Below are positions 53,552 to 64,000 of a stretch of DNA of 64,000 nucleotides, piece by piece. How positions within the stretch are numbered: position 1 is the first letter of the stretch; every line of letters starts with the position of its first letter. This DNA is from Chloroflexota bacterium (GTDB lineage: Bacteria > Chloroflexota > Chloroflexia > Thermomicrobiales > UBA6265). Where the stretch lies: NCBI GenBank assembly GCA_023423795.1, contig JAFAEX010000248.1, positions 1 through 64,000 on the forward strand. Direction: 5' to 3'. The position numbers and the translations under genes were made by a program. The notes under the pieces were generated by a model that saw nothing but the letters and a program-made list of their open reading frames with translations, ran no database searches and was not told where the DNA came from.

Positions 53552-55183
53552 TCACGGGCCGGACAGCCACGGCATGTTGGCCACCTGGCTGGAGTGGAAC
53601 GGCAGCACGTAGGCAACGAAGAGCCAGACGTTGAGGGCGACCAGCGCAGCGACGAACGCCGCCTGCCCTGGCCCGCGCCACCGCGCAGGGATCACCGTCC
53701 GCAAGCCGAGCATCGAGAGGAGCGCGGCGGCGGTCACCACCGGGAAGAAGTAGCGCGCCTGCGTCAGCGCAAACCGCGTGCCGAATTGCACGACCGCGAG
53801 GTACCCGACGACGCAGGCGGCGAACAGGACCCAGAGGATCGCGCGTTGCCATCGTTCCGGGCGCTCGACCGGGTCTGCCCCGGCTCCACGCGAGACGATG
53901 ACCGCCCAGGCGGCCAACCCTGCCACGCAGGCGAGCGAGGCCACCGCGATCAGGAACAGCAGGCCGTCCCCGAGGTGGATCAGGCGCCAGCCGTATTCGC
54001 CCCACGTCTCCTTGAACCGCATCAGGGCGAAATCGCCGTTGACGAGGAGTTCGACGAACCCACCGTCGGGGCTGCTCCACCATTGCAGGGCGGCGACTTG
54101 CTCGAAGGCGTCGAGGTTGCCGTAGGTGCGGAGCATGAACAGCCACCACGGGGCGATCAGCAGGAGGGCCGGCAGTCCGCAGAGCAAGCCAGTGCGCAGG
54201 ATGCCGCGCCAATTCCGCCAGCCGAGGGCCAGCACGACGGCCAGCGCGATCAGCGGCCCGGCCATCAGCGACGTGCCCTTGGCCAGCAGCGAGAGTCCGA
54301 AGGCCATGCCGACCGCGAGCGCGATTTTCGTCGGGAACCGGTCCCGCACCCCGACCGCGAGCAGCCACAGCACGAGCGCGAACCCGGCGATCGCGACGAT
54401 ATCGTTGTTGACCATCGCCGCTTCGTACGAAATCTGGGGCTGGAACGCGACGAAGGCCGGCACGGTGACCGCGAGGAAGGCGTCCCGCGGGAACAGCGTG
54501 CGCGCGAGCAGCCACGCCAGCACCACCACGGCCATACCGAACGGGATCGCGGCGATGCGGAGAGCATACTGCTGCGCGGCCACGCCCCAGCCCTCGGCAA
54601 GTTTGTAGATCGGGGCAGCCAGCGCGTAGTAGAGCGGCGGATGGTTCGCGGTGTAGACGTACCCGTTCGGGAAGTACTCCATGCGGACGGTGACGACGCG
54701 CGGGGGATCGCCGCCCCAACGCGGATGGTCCGGCTCGCAGTACCAATCCAGCACGTAGGCGCACCACGGGTACAACTCGTCCGGAAGATCGTCGCCCGGC
54801 AGCAAGCGGTCGTCGGTCGCCTGCCCGGCCGAGCGCGCCCGCCGCCATTCGTCGAGATCGGGCAAGAGGGGCAAACGACCTTCGTCGGCGAGGATGCCGA
54901 TGTAGGCGAAGTGGGCAAGTTCGTCGTGGCCGCTGAAGGCCGGGAACGCGGCGACCGCGAAGAGTTGCTTCAGGAGGTAGACGACCAGCAGCACCGCCAG
55001 CACGCGGCCACCGACCGGCCGCGTGCTGGCGGTGCTGGACCGATCGTCTTCGATTCGCGGACGGAGTTCGCCGCGCTGGCCGACGGCCGGGCCAGAGCCA
55101 ACTTCCGGCGGGGAAGACGCGGCGGGACCCGCCTGCGCCGCGCCCTCCGCTGGCGGCGCTTCGTCGCCGACGCTTGCCGTCAT
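53552..55183 (-). CDS. GT39/PMT-like membrane glycosyltransferase
   Basis: The 543-residue protein has a disordered N-terminal 55 residues, then a first helix (VLAVLLVVYLLKQLF) and the loop FSGHDELAHFAYI with the conserved acidic pair of GT-C enzymes. Later HPPLYYALAAPIY and about ten more helices follow. It should use a polyprenyl-phosphate sugar to glycosylate a protein or lipid outside the membrane. The ATG at 55183 has AGGAGGG upstream. Together with the two minus-strand membrane genes downstream it forms a likely cell-surface sugar cluster. Confidence 0.75.
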   Translation of the reverse strand: MTASVGDEAPPAEGAAQAGPAASSPPEVGSGPAVGQRGELRPRIEDDRSSTASTRPVGGRVLAVLLVVYLLKQLFAVAAFPAFSGHDELAHFAYIGILADEGRLPLLPDLDEWRRARSAGQATDDRLLPGDDLPDELYPWCAYVLDWYCEPDHPRWGGDPPRVVTVRMEYFPNGYVYTANHPPLYYALAAPIYKLAEGWGVAAQQYALRIAAIPFGMAVVVLAWLLARTLFPRDAFLAVTVPAFVAFQPQISYEAAMVNNDIVAIAGFALVLWLLAVGVRDRFPTKIALAVGMAFGLSLLAKGTSLMAGPLIALAVVLALGWRNWRGILRTGLLCGLPALLLIAPWWLFMLRTYGNLDAFEQVAALQWWSSPDGGFVELLVNGDFALMRFKETWGEYGWRLIHLGDGLLFLIAVASLACVAGLAAWAVIVSRGAGADPVERPERWQRAILWVLFAACVVGYLAVVQFGTRFALTQARYFFPVVTAAALLSMLGLRTVIPARWRGPGQAAFVAALVALNVWLFVAYVLPFHSSQVANMPWLSGP

Positions 55184-55389
55184 CCCGCCCGCGCCCTCCT
55201 GCCGTCCCCGGCGCGGCCCGTCCGCCGCCGCGGCAGGATACCGCGCCACGGGCCCCTGATGACCGGTTGTCGGGCGCTGCGTGCCCTGCCCCGGCAAGCC
55301 GCCGCCCGCAGGTGGACCGATCCGGCTATCCTCTCCCGACGGGAACGGCCGGGGTGACGACAGGAGTTTGTGGCCGGGTGACACACGGG

Positions 55390-57321
55390 ATGCACGACGC
55401 CGCGCCCGCCGTCATCGGCACCGCGGGACACGTCGATCACGGCAAGTCCACGCTGGTGCGGGCGCTCACCGGCATCGACCCGGACCGCCTGGCCGAGGAG
55501 AAGGCGCGGGCGATGACAATCGACCTCGGCTTCGCCTGGCTGGACCTGCCGGGCGGCCGCCGGGTCAGCCTCGTCGATGTGCCGGGGCACGAACGCTTCA
55601 TCAAGAACATGCTGGCCGGGGTGGGCGGCATCGACGCCGCGCTGCTCGTCGTCGCGGCCGACGAGGGGCCGATGCCGCAGACGATCGAGCACCTCGCCAT
55701 CCTCGACCTGCTCGGCATCGAGCGCGGCGTAGTGGCGCTCACCAAGGCCGACGCGGTCGATGCGGAGTGGCTGGACCTCGTGACGGAAGAGGTCAGGGAG
55801 CGGGTCGCCGGCACCGCGTTGTCGGACGCCCCGATCGTCCCGGTATCAGGGTTGACCGGGGAGGGCCTGCCGGACCTGATCGCCGCGCTGGACGCCGCGA
55901 TCGCGAATCTGCCGCGCCGCGCCGGGGCCGGCAAACCGCGATTGCCGATCGACCGGGTGTTCACGGTCGCCGGGTTCGGAACGGTCGTCACGGGAACGCT
56001 GCTCGGCGGCGAACTCGCCGTCGGGCAGGAGTTGCGGGTCGAGCCGCGCGAGCTGGCGACGCGGGTGCGCGGGCTGCAATCCCACCAGGCGAAAACCGAC
56101 CGGGCGCTGCCGGGGAGTCGGGTGGCAGTCAACATCGGCGGCCTCGCGGTCGAGGACCTGCATCGCGGCGACGTGCTCGCCCCGCCCGGTTTGCTCCGGC
56201 CGACGCAGCGTCTCGACGCGCGCCTGCAATTGCTGGCCGATTCGCCGGTGACGCTGGAGCAGAACGACGAAGTTGACCTCTTCGCCGGAGCGGCCGAGTT
56301 GCCGGCACGGGTGACGTTGCTGGACCGTGAAGCACTGCGACCCGGCGAATCGGGGTGGGTCCAGTTTCGGTTCCGCGCCCCGCTGGCGGTGCTGAAGGGC
56401 GACCGCTTCATCGTCCGGCGGCCGTCGCCGTCGCAGACGATCGGCGGCGGCGCGGTCGTCGATCCCAACCCGCCCCGGCACAAGCGCTTCCGCCCGGAGA
56501 CGCTCTCGGCGCTGGAAACGCTGGCGCAGGGCAGCCCGGATGAACTGGTGCTGCAATCACTCGACGCCGGCCCGCGCGAAGTGCGGGACCTGCGCGCCGG
56601 TGTGTCCGGGTTGAGCCCGGAGCAGGTGGACGAGGCGCTGGTCCAACTCGTCGCCGAAGGAGACGCCCTTGTCCTGGGCGGCAGCGACGCGGCCATGCGG
56701 CCGGCGGCATGGGTAGCGTCCACAACTTCGTGGGAGGGCATTGCGGCCCGGCTGGGCGAAACGCTGGCGGCGTTTCACCGGGCGCAACCGCTGCGGCGCG
56801 GCATGGCCCGCGAGGAGGTTCGCTCCCGGCTCAAGATCGCCCCGCCCCGGCTGTTCGACGACATCGTCGCGGCGGCGGACGTTCGCGGTGTCCTCCGCAA
56901 CGACGGGGCGACGCTGCGCCTGCCCGATTTCCGGCTGGAACTCGACCCCGCCCGGCGGACGGCGGCCGATTCGTTCCTCGCCGCCGCCCGCGCCGCCCCG
57001 TTCTCGCCGCCGCCGCCGTCCGAATTCGGGCTGGACGCGGACACGATCGGGGCGCTGGAAAGCGAGGGCGAGGTCGTGCGGGTGGCGGAGGGCATGCTCT
57101 ACGCGCCGGATGCATGGGATGCCATCGTAGCCGCCGTACTGGAGGCGATCGACCGGGACGGATCGATCACGATGGCGGGTTACCGCGACCGGTTCGCCAC
57201 GTCGCGCAAGTATGCCCAGCCGGTGCTCGAGTACCTCGACCAGCGCCGCGTCACGCGGCGCGTCGGCGACGAGCGGGTGCGCGGCAGCGCAGCACCGCGC
57301 AAGGAGCAAAGCGAACCATGA
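55390..57321 (+). CDS. selB: Selenocysteine-specific elongation factor
   Basis: The 643-residue GTPase has the G1 motif GTAGHVDHGKST, DVPGHERFIKNM and the TKAD guanine site. EF-Tu-like domains follow (GFGTVVTGTLLGGEL). The C-terminal ~250 residues are winged helices (LFDDIVAAADVRGVL, RKYAQPVLEYLDQRR) as in SelB, which delivers Sec-tRNA at UGA codons with a SECIS element. selA, selC and selD are not in the window. The ATG at 55390 lacks a good ribosome site; GTG at 55378 with CAGGAG upstream is an alternative. Confidence 0.88.
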   Translation: MHDAAPAVIGTAGHVDHGKSTLVRALTGIDPDRLAEEKARAMTIDLGFAWLDLPGGRRVSLVDVPGHERFIKNMLAGVGGIDAALLVVAADEGPMPQTIEHLAILDLLGIERGVVALTKADAVDAEWLDLVTEEVRERVAGTALSDAPIVPVSGLTGEGLPDLIAALDAAIANLPRRAGAGKPRLPIDRVFTVAGFGTVVTGTLLGGELAVGQELRVEPRELATRVRGLQSHQAKTDRALPGSRVAVNIGGLAVEDLHRGDVLAPPGLLRPTQRLDARLQLLADSPVTLEQNDEVDLFAGAAELPARVTLLDREALRPGESGWVQFRFRAPLAVLKGDRFIVRRPSPSQTIGGGAVVDPNPPRHKRFRPETLSALETLAQGSPDELVLQSLDAGPREVRDLRAGVSGLSPEQVDEALVQLVAEGDALVLGGSDAAMRPAAWVASTTSWEGIAARLGETLAAFHRAQPLRRGMAREEVRSRLKIAPPRLFDDIVAAADVRGVLRNDGATLRLPDFRLELDPARRTAADSFLAAARAAPFSPPPPSEFGLDADTIGALESEGEVVRVAEGMLYAPDAWDAIVAAVLEAIDRDGSITMAGYRDRFATSRKYAQPVLEYLDQRRVTRRVGDERVRGSAAPRKEQSEP

Positions 57322-58142
57322 GCGAGTCCCTGCCGGCTTCCGTGCTCGCGCCCGGCGCGACCCACCGCTTCGTGTCGCCCCATTACGACGATATCGCGCT
57401 CTCATGCGGTGGCCTGGCGTCGCTGCTGGCGCAGGCGGGCGCCGCGCCGCGGGTGGAGGTCGTCTTCGGCGAGGAGCCCGACCCGAAAGCGCCGCTGAGC
57501 GCGTTCGCCGAAGCGATGCACGACGGGTGGGGACTTTCCGCCGGACTGGTCGTCGCGAGCCGCCGGGCCGAGGAAGCAGTCGCGGCCCGGACTCTGGGCG
57601 TCGTCTCCGGCAACCTCCCGTTCCGCGACGCGATATACCGTGGGGATCACTACCTGTCCGACGAGCACCTCTTCGGATCGCCCGCCGCGGCCGAATCCGG
57701 GCTGCCAGAGGAGATGGCGACGAGCCTGGGGTTGCCGTCGCCTCCGGACGGTTCGGCCGTGATCTACGTTCCACTGGCGATCGGCGGTCACGTCGATCAC
57801 CAGCATGCGTTCCGGATGGGCGTGGCGCTAGCCCGTGATGGATGGCCCGTCCGCTTCTACGAGGATCTGCCGTACGCGCTCAAACCGGGCGCGTTCGAGG
57901 CCCGGATGGCGGCGATCGCCGAGACCGGCGTTTCGCTCGAGCCGACCGTGGTCGTGCCGGTGGGCGAATCGTGGGAAACGAAACTGGACGCGATCTTCGC
58001 CTACCCGTCGCAGTTGGACACGATCTTCCGGCAGTACGTCGGCGTCGGCACCACGCGTGAGGAGATCGGCGGAGTGCTCATGGAATACGCGACGCGTATC
58101 GGTGATGGTGAGCCCGCGGAGCGGTACTGGACGCTCGCCTGA
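57318..58142 (+). CDS. PIG-L-family zinc deacetylase
   Basis: The 274-residue protein has PHYDDIALSCGG near residue 21 and IGGHVDHQHAF, the zinc-binding PHxDD and HxxH motifs of LmbE/PIG-L deacetylases. These act on N-acetylglucosaminyl groups of lipids, thiols such as mycothiol precursors, or antibiotics. The ATG overlaps the selB stop. No functional link with SelB is known. Confidence 0.85.
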   Translation: MSESLPASVLAPGATHRFVSPHYDDIALSCGGLASLLAQAGAAPRVEVVFGEEPDPKAPLSAFAEAMHDGWGLSAGLVVASRRAEEAVAARTLGVVSGNLPFRDAIYRGDHYLSDEHLFGSPAAAESGLPEEMATSLGLPSPPDGSAVIYVPLAIGGHVDHQHAFRMGVALARDGWPVRFYEDLPYALKPGAFEARMAAIAETGVSLEPTVVVPVGESWETKLDAIFAYPSQLDTIFRQYVGVGTTREEIGGVLMEYATRIGDGEPAERYWTLA

Positions 58143-58187
58143 AACGAGGTCCGGTCGTTCTGCGCCGTCGTCCAACCGTCGTACGAT

Positions 58188-58210
58188 GGGGAGGACGCTT
58201 GGTCCTCCCC
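58188..58210 (+). terminator. Hairpin terminator after the selB-PIG-L pair
   Basis: A perfect 9-base stem GGGGAGGAC/GTCCTCCCC with loop GCTTG, 45 bases after the stop. Confidence 0.65.
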
Positions 58211-58314
58211 TACCCGTCCGGCGATCCGCTGGCGCCGTTGAAACGCTCGCAGGCCGAAGGATCGAGAACTCGCGGTCGCCCGGGCCCGGCCCTACCATGG
58301 TTCATGATCCCGGG

Positions 58315-58724
58315 ACAATACGAAACGCCGACAACGCTGTCGCGTCGTCGGCGTTTCGTTCCCCGAAGCCCTCAGGATCCGTCCGGCGCAAGCGCCGTTC
58401 GGGTTGCCCGGGTTGCAGGCCGCCCTTCGACCGAGGTCGTCGGGTTCGCCGTGCGTCGAGGCAGCGGCGGCTGGGCCGCGTTGCCTCCAGGACTTCGACG
58501 CGCCGGTCGGTGAAGATCCGGTCTGTCGTCGTCCGAAGCGGTCATCGCCCCGGTCTTGCGACCGTTGCGCGACCTTCCCGGGTGGGCGTGCGGCGCGGGC
58601 GAACCCGCATCCACCGTTTCCTCCAAACCGCCCGGAATCGCTCCCGTTCGGTTCCCCGCGTTCGCCGATCCTTCTGGAATCGCTTCCGTCCGGTTCGCTG
58701 CGTCGGCGGGCGTCGTGCTTCAGT
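58315..58724 (-). ncRNA. Candidate non-coding or leader RNA
   Basis: A promoter-to-hairpin unit of about 410 bases on the minus strand: transcription from the TTGACA-N16-TAGAGT promoter would start near 58724 and could end at the 12-base-stem hairpin at 58321-58358. I do not see RNase P, tmRNA or SRP RNA signatures. A small ORF (42-base repeat encoding EPxGSDS twice) is the alternative. Confidence 0.3.
58321..58358. terminator. Hairpin with 12-base stem
   Basis: CGAAACGCCGAC pairs with GTCGGCGTTTCG around a 14-base loop. Confidence 0.65.
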
Positions 58725-58730
58725 ACGGAC

Positions 58731-58758
58731 ACTCTAGCAGGTATTGCCGGATTGTCAA
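58731..58758 (-). promoter_or_regulatory. Strong sigma70-like promoter with no clear gene
   Basis: On the minus strand TTGACA, 16 bases, TAGAGT, pointing into a region without a recognisable protein gene. Confidence 0.6.
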
Positions 58759-58872
58759 CACCCCCGTTCGGGCAATTTTTTCAGGGGCCTCCGACGGTCG
58801 ATGGCACGCGGGCTGCGTCTAGGGATGACACGCGGCGGGCGACTGGCCCGCTCCTGAGCGATGGAGGTTCCC

Positions 58873-58938
58873 ATGTACATCGGCGGTGGTCTGCTGACGC
58901 TCCTTCTGGTCATCGTGCTGCTGATCGTGATTTTTTGA
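58873..58938 (+). CDS. 21-residue YIGGG-type hydrophobic membrane peptide
   Basis: The whole product is MYIGGG followed by a run of Leu, Val and Ile ending in IVIF. It is one short transmembrane helix with a polar MYIGGG head. GGAGG five bases before the ATG and a terminator hairpin 15 bases after the stop argue that it is a real gene. Similar tiny YIGGG peptides recur in high-GC bacteria as far as I recall; their role is unknown. It is too short for usual gene finders. Confidence 0.7.
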   Translation: MYIGGGLLTLLLVIVLLIVIF

Positions 58939-58954
58939 TCCGGTGCAGGCACGC

Positions 58955-59001
58955 GGAGCGGGGCGGGTAGCGGGGATCGTCCCCCGCGCCCGCCCCGCTC
59001 C
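58955..59001. terminator. Hairpin terminator between convergent genes
   Basis: A perfect 13-base stem GGAGCGGGGCGGG/CCCGCCCCGCTCC separates the micropeptide gene from the DUF1989 gene. Confidence 0.75.
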
Positions 59002-59021
59002 ACGTTGCATTCGATTCGTCC

Positions 59022-59636
59022 TTACCGGTAGACCCGGATGACGATGTCGGTCGGCTTCATAGCGTTGGTCGGCGTCAGGTCCTGCGGGCAGGCCGAAACG
59101 GCGGCGACGACCGGCGCCAGCGCCTTCAGCACGACGAAGTCGCCGGCCTCCGACAGCGGCTGCCGGATGTCGAGTTCGCCGCGTTGCTTGATGGCGACGT
59201 TCATGAACCAGTTGATGGGGTCGGGCACGCTGTCCGGCCCGATGCCGTGGCCGGCGAGCGACTCGGCCAGCGCCTGGCGGCAACTGGCATGACCCGGCGC
59301 GCCGAGGTTCTCGTAGCGGACCGGGTCGCAGCACGCGTAGAGCATGTCGTGGCGACCGACGGTGTCTTCCACCAGTTCGAACAACGGCCGACGCCGGTTC
59401 GAGTAAACATGCTTGCCGAGGGTCATCATCACGTTTTCGTTGGCAGATCGGGTGACGGAGGTCGATCCCCACTCGCCGGGGTCGCCGGCCGCGAACGCCA
59501 CGAAGTCGGCGACCTGCTTGCCCTTGACGTCGATAATCTGCAGCAATTCGCCCTCGGCCAGTTCGACCGCTTCGGCGACCCCCGGCTCGATGCTGCGCTG
59601 CCGCACCAGCAGCCGGTCGTTCAACGCCTCGCCCAC
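59022..59636 (-). CDS. DUF1989 / urea-carboxylase-associated family protein
   Basis: The 204-residue protein has VKGKQVADFVAF, TRSANENVMMTLG and YACCDPVRYENLG...GHASCRQAL with INWFMN, matching the DUF1989 family found near urea carboxylase and allophanate genes. Cysteines and histidines suggest a metal site. No urea genes are nearby. GTG at 59636 is chosen because GGAGGAG lies nine bases upstream. Confidence 0.8.
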   Translation of the reverse strand: MGEALNDRLLVRQRSIEPGVAEAVELAEGELLQIIDVKGKQVADFVAFAAGDPGEWGSTSVTRSANENVMMTLGKHVYSNRRRPLFELVEDTVGRHDMLYACCDPVRYENLGAPGHASCRQALAESLAGHGIGPDSVPDPINWFMNVAIKQRGELDIRQPLSEAGDFVVLKALAPVVAAVSACPQDLTPTNAMKPTDIVIRVYR

Positions 59637-59822
59637 CGTCGCACGCTCCTCCGCCCCGGCCAGCCGGCCGCGCCGATCCCGAGATATGCTGTCGCGCCAT
59701 TGTCGCAGAACCGGCGGACGGACCTGCGCCCGCCGTCCGCGCGGCGTGTACGATAGCGCGCCAACGGTCCACGAACCCGCCCGCCGCCGGCGCGCGGGCA
59801 CCCGGGAGGCGAACGCGACGGC

Positions 59823-60719
59823 ATGGAGCACTGCCCGAACTGCCAGGCTGAGATCCGCGAGGGAGCCCGGTTCTGCACGAAGTGCGGCTATCGCCTGCCC
59901 GATCCGCCGCTGGCCGAGCCGGCGGCCGTTGCCGATCCGTGGCCGGCTCCTCCGGATCAGCGAACCGCCGACGGCTGGCCCTTGCCCGAGGACGTTCCCG
60001 TGAACGCCGGCGGCGATCCGCTTGCGGGTGACTCCCAGGCGACGGCCGAACCGGCTGATGGTCCGATTTGGGCGGAGACTCCGGTAGGCGGCGACGTGCC
60101 AGCATCACCGGAGGTCGTGGCCTGGCCGTCTCCGATCCAGGAGCCGGATCGGGCGCCCGATTCCGCAGGGTGGGTCGCGCCGGAGATCGGCAGCGCACCG
60201 GCCACCGACGCGCCGTGGCGCCCGGATGCGCATTCCGACGTACCCGTCGAGATCGGTGCGGCGCCCGACGATATCGATGTTGCGCCGGAACCGGCGGAGG
60301 GTGTCCCCGAGGGTGGTGCCGACGATGCCCCGGTGCTGGTAGAAGCGTCGCTGGTGGCCATCCCGGAGACGGTCGGCAACGAGGATGCCGAAAGCGAACT
60401 CGAAAGCCCGGTCGCCAGGGCCGGCCTGTTGATCGAGGAACTGCGCCTGCTGCTGCCGCGCCTCGCCGGCGGATCGGGGGACCAGGCGGCTATCGCCGAG
60501 CGGCTCGAACGAGCCGCGTCCGAAGAGTCGGGGCGCTGGCCGGACCTGCGGGCCGCGATGGAGGACGCGCGCGCCAACCCGCGCGACGTCGAGATCGTCC
60601 TCGGATTGTCGCGGCGCGTCGATGACGTGATCGCGCTGATCGACGCCAATGACCGCCTCGCCGCGGCGGCGCGGGATGCGGCGGCGGCGCTGCGCGGCGA
60701 GCCGGCCAGCGACTCCTGA
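59823..60719 (+). CDS. Zinc-ribbon protein with long acidic linker
   Basis: The 298-residue protein starts with a CPNC...CTKC zinc ribbon (Cys4, 7, 18, 21). A 150-residue Pro/Ala/Asp/Glu-rich disordered linker follows, then a helical C-terminal domain (ARAGLLIEELRLLLPRL... VDDVIALIDANDRLAAAA). No enzymatic motif is visible. It may be an adaptor or envelope-associated scaffold. It precedes secA on the same strand by 127 bases but secA has its own -10 box. Confidence 0.75.
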   Translation: MEHCPNCQAEIREGARFCTKCGYRLPDPPLAEPAAVADPWPAPPDQRTADGWPLPEDVPVNAGGDPLAGDSQATAEPADGPIWAETPVGGDVPASPEVVAWPSPIQEPDRAPDSAGWVAPEIGSAPATDAPWRPDAHSDVPVEIGAAPDDIDVAPEPAEGVPEGGADDAPVLVEASLVAIPETVGNEDAESELESPVARAGLLIEELRLLLPRLAGGSGDQAAIAERLERAASEESGRWPDLRAAMEDARANPRDVEIVLGLSRRVDDVIALIDANDRLAAAARDAAAALRGEPASDS

Positions 60720-60773
60720 CGCCGCCCACTCGCCAGCAACCCGTTTCCGGGTCGGGAAGCGGAGCGCGCCGGG

Positions 60774-60779
60774 TATACT
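60774..60779 (+). promoter_or_regulatory. -10 box (TATACT) for secA
   Basis: TATACT lies 68 bases before the secA start in a GC-rich region; the -35 is not clear. Confidence 0.45.
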
Positions 60780-60846
60780 TCCAGATGGCACGACGCGGCG
60801 GGACTCGCGGGAGATCCCGACCCGGCCGCCACGCGAAGGTTCCCCG

Positions 60847-63453
<2,607 letters not shown>

Positions 63454-63479
63454 TCGACGGCACGAGACGTGACAGGAAT

Positions 63480-63512
63480 CGGGCGGGCCGCTCTCCGCGG
63501 CCCGCCCGTTTT
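63480..63512 (+). terminator. Intrinsic terminator after secA
   Basis: A perfect 12-base stem CGGGCGGGCCGC with loop TCTCC is followed by TTTT. Confidence 0.85.
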
Positions 63513-63535
63513 CGATTGGGAGGGATATCGCCACC

Positions 63536-64000
63536 ATGGCCGACGCCGCCAACTCGGGAAAACCGCGTCTCGTCGTCATCATCGCCAGCACGCGGCCAGG
63601 CCGGGCCGGGTTGCCGATCGGGCAGTGGTTCGCCGAGCGCGCCCGCGCATTCGGCGAGTTCGAGATCGACGTCGCCGACCTGGCCGAGATCGCCCTGCCG
63701 ATGATGGACGAACCAAACCACCCGCGGTTGCAGCAGTACACGCACGACCACACGAAGGCGTGGTCGGCGCGGATCGAGGCGGCCGAAGCCATCGCGCTCG
63801 TCATGCCGGAGTACAACCACGGGTACACCGCGCCGCTGAAGAACGCAATCGACTACCTCGTTGCGGAATGGGCGTTCAAGCCCGTCGGCCTCGTGAGTTA
63901 CGGCGGGATCTCGGGCGGTCTGCGGGCGGTGCAGTCGTTGAAGCCGGTCCTTTCCGGTCTCCGGATGATCCCGCTCACGGAATCGATCACGATCCAGCAG
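63536..64000 (+). CDS. NADPH-dependent FMN reductase family protein (3' end beyond window)
   Basis: 155 codons are present and open to the right edge. Flavodoxin-like features: LVVIIASTRPGRAGLPIG for the FMN phosphate, ALVMPEYNHGYTAPLKNAIDYL and VSYGGISGGLRAVQSL. This is the NAD(P)H-dependent FMN reductase/azoreductase-like group that reduces flavin or quinones. GGGAGG lies upstream of the ATG. Confidence 0.88.
   Translation, partial: MADAANSGKPRLVVIIASTRPGRAGLPIGQWFAERARAFGEFEIDVADLAEIALPMMDEPNHPRLQQYTHDHTKAWSARIEAAEAIALVMPEYNHGYTAPLKNAIDYLVAEWAFKPVGLVSYGGISGGLRAVQSLKPVLSGLRMIPLTESITIQQ

Larger units (their letters stand above)
58143..58872. other. 730-base region without a convincing protein gene
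   Basis: It holds a terminator, a second hairpin, a strong minus-strand promoter and a 42-base imperfect direct repeat around 58,630-58,710. Frames on both strands lack ribosome sites and family features. See the candidate RNA entry. Confidence 0.6.

Noticed and set aside
58199..58513. Plus-strand 104-codon frame after the PIG-L gene
   Set aside because: It begins within a terminator hairpin and has no ribosome site or domain.
58802..58818. Sigma54-like element (GG-N10-GC, TGGCACGCGGGCTGC) upstream of the micropeptide gene
   Set aside because: The pattern is easily met by chance at this GC content and RpoN is usually missing in this kind of bacterium.

Overview
The window is very GC-rich and densely coded. 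It carries a histidine operon, a molybdenum hydroxylase operon in S-L-M order, a STAND-type LuxR regulator, many Tat-like signal peptides and two secreted cysteine-rich repeat proteins. This mix fits a Chloroflexota bacterium of the Thermomicrobia/Sphaerobacter kind. That assignment is an inference from gene content and base composition; there is no rRNA in the window to confirm it. I found no rRNA, tRNA or CRISPR array.

Layout. Positions 1-6.3 kb hold a cysteine-rich six-repeat secreted protein running off the left edge (minus strand), a split lipoate ligase pair (LplA plus separate C-terminal protein), an FAD amine-oxidase-like enzyme, a VOC/DinB gene pair and an NlpC/P60 endopeptidase. Positions 6.4-17.3 kb hold a coiled-coil membrane protein, type III pantothenate kinase with a GNAT enzyme, then hisG and the tightly overlapping hisC-B-H-A-F-I (no hisD), a HIT hydrolase and an MFS transporter. 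Positions 17.4-27.4 kb hold ATP-type PEP carboxykinase, a glutamate-semialdehyde-aminomutase-like enzyme, an aminotransferase, two tandem Tat-type alpha/beta hydrolases, a small ferredoxin-fold protein and a large LuxR/ATPase regulator. Positions 27.6-31.6 kb hold coxS-L-M with a form II active-site motif. Positions 32-35.1 kb hold rfbA-D-B for dTDP-sugar synthesis (no rfbC).

Positions 35.5-43.2 kb form the most accessory-looking part. It has an MFS exporter, a second cysteine-rich protein with the same leader as the first, a proline-rich unknown, and a DUF3987/prophage-primase-like replication protein. That protein is bracketed by 87-bp inverted repeats, each made of 11-bp iterons plus a 16-bp palindrome. 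A short drug-resistance-type UvrA follows. A separate palindromic repeat family (29-bp arms, octamer repeats in the loop) occurs four times at 17.3, 35.2, 40.4 and 43.3 kb. Positions 43.4-58.1 kb hold threonine aldolase, a sulfotransferase, a Gfo/Idh/MocA dehydrogenase, an MFS-NagZ pair, an unknown with a possible nuclease motif, three membrane proteins likely tied to glycosyl transfer, and selB with a PIG-L deacetylase. Positions 58.1-64 kb hold a possible non-coding RNA unit, a 21-residue YIGGG membrane peptide, a DUF1989 protein, a zinc-ribbon protein, secA and the start of an NADPH-dependent FMN reductase running off the right edge.

Translational coupling by 1-4 base overlaps is common (his genes, rfbD/rfbB, coaX/GNAT, MFS/nagZ, selB/PIG-L). 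Several strong sigma70-like promoters with 16-18 bp spacers can be read directly. Convergent genes are separated by GC-rich hairpin terminators.
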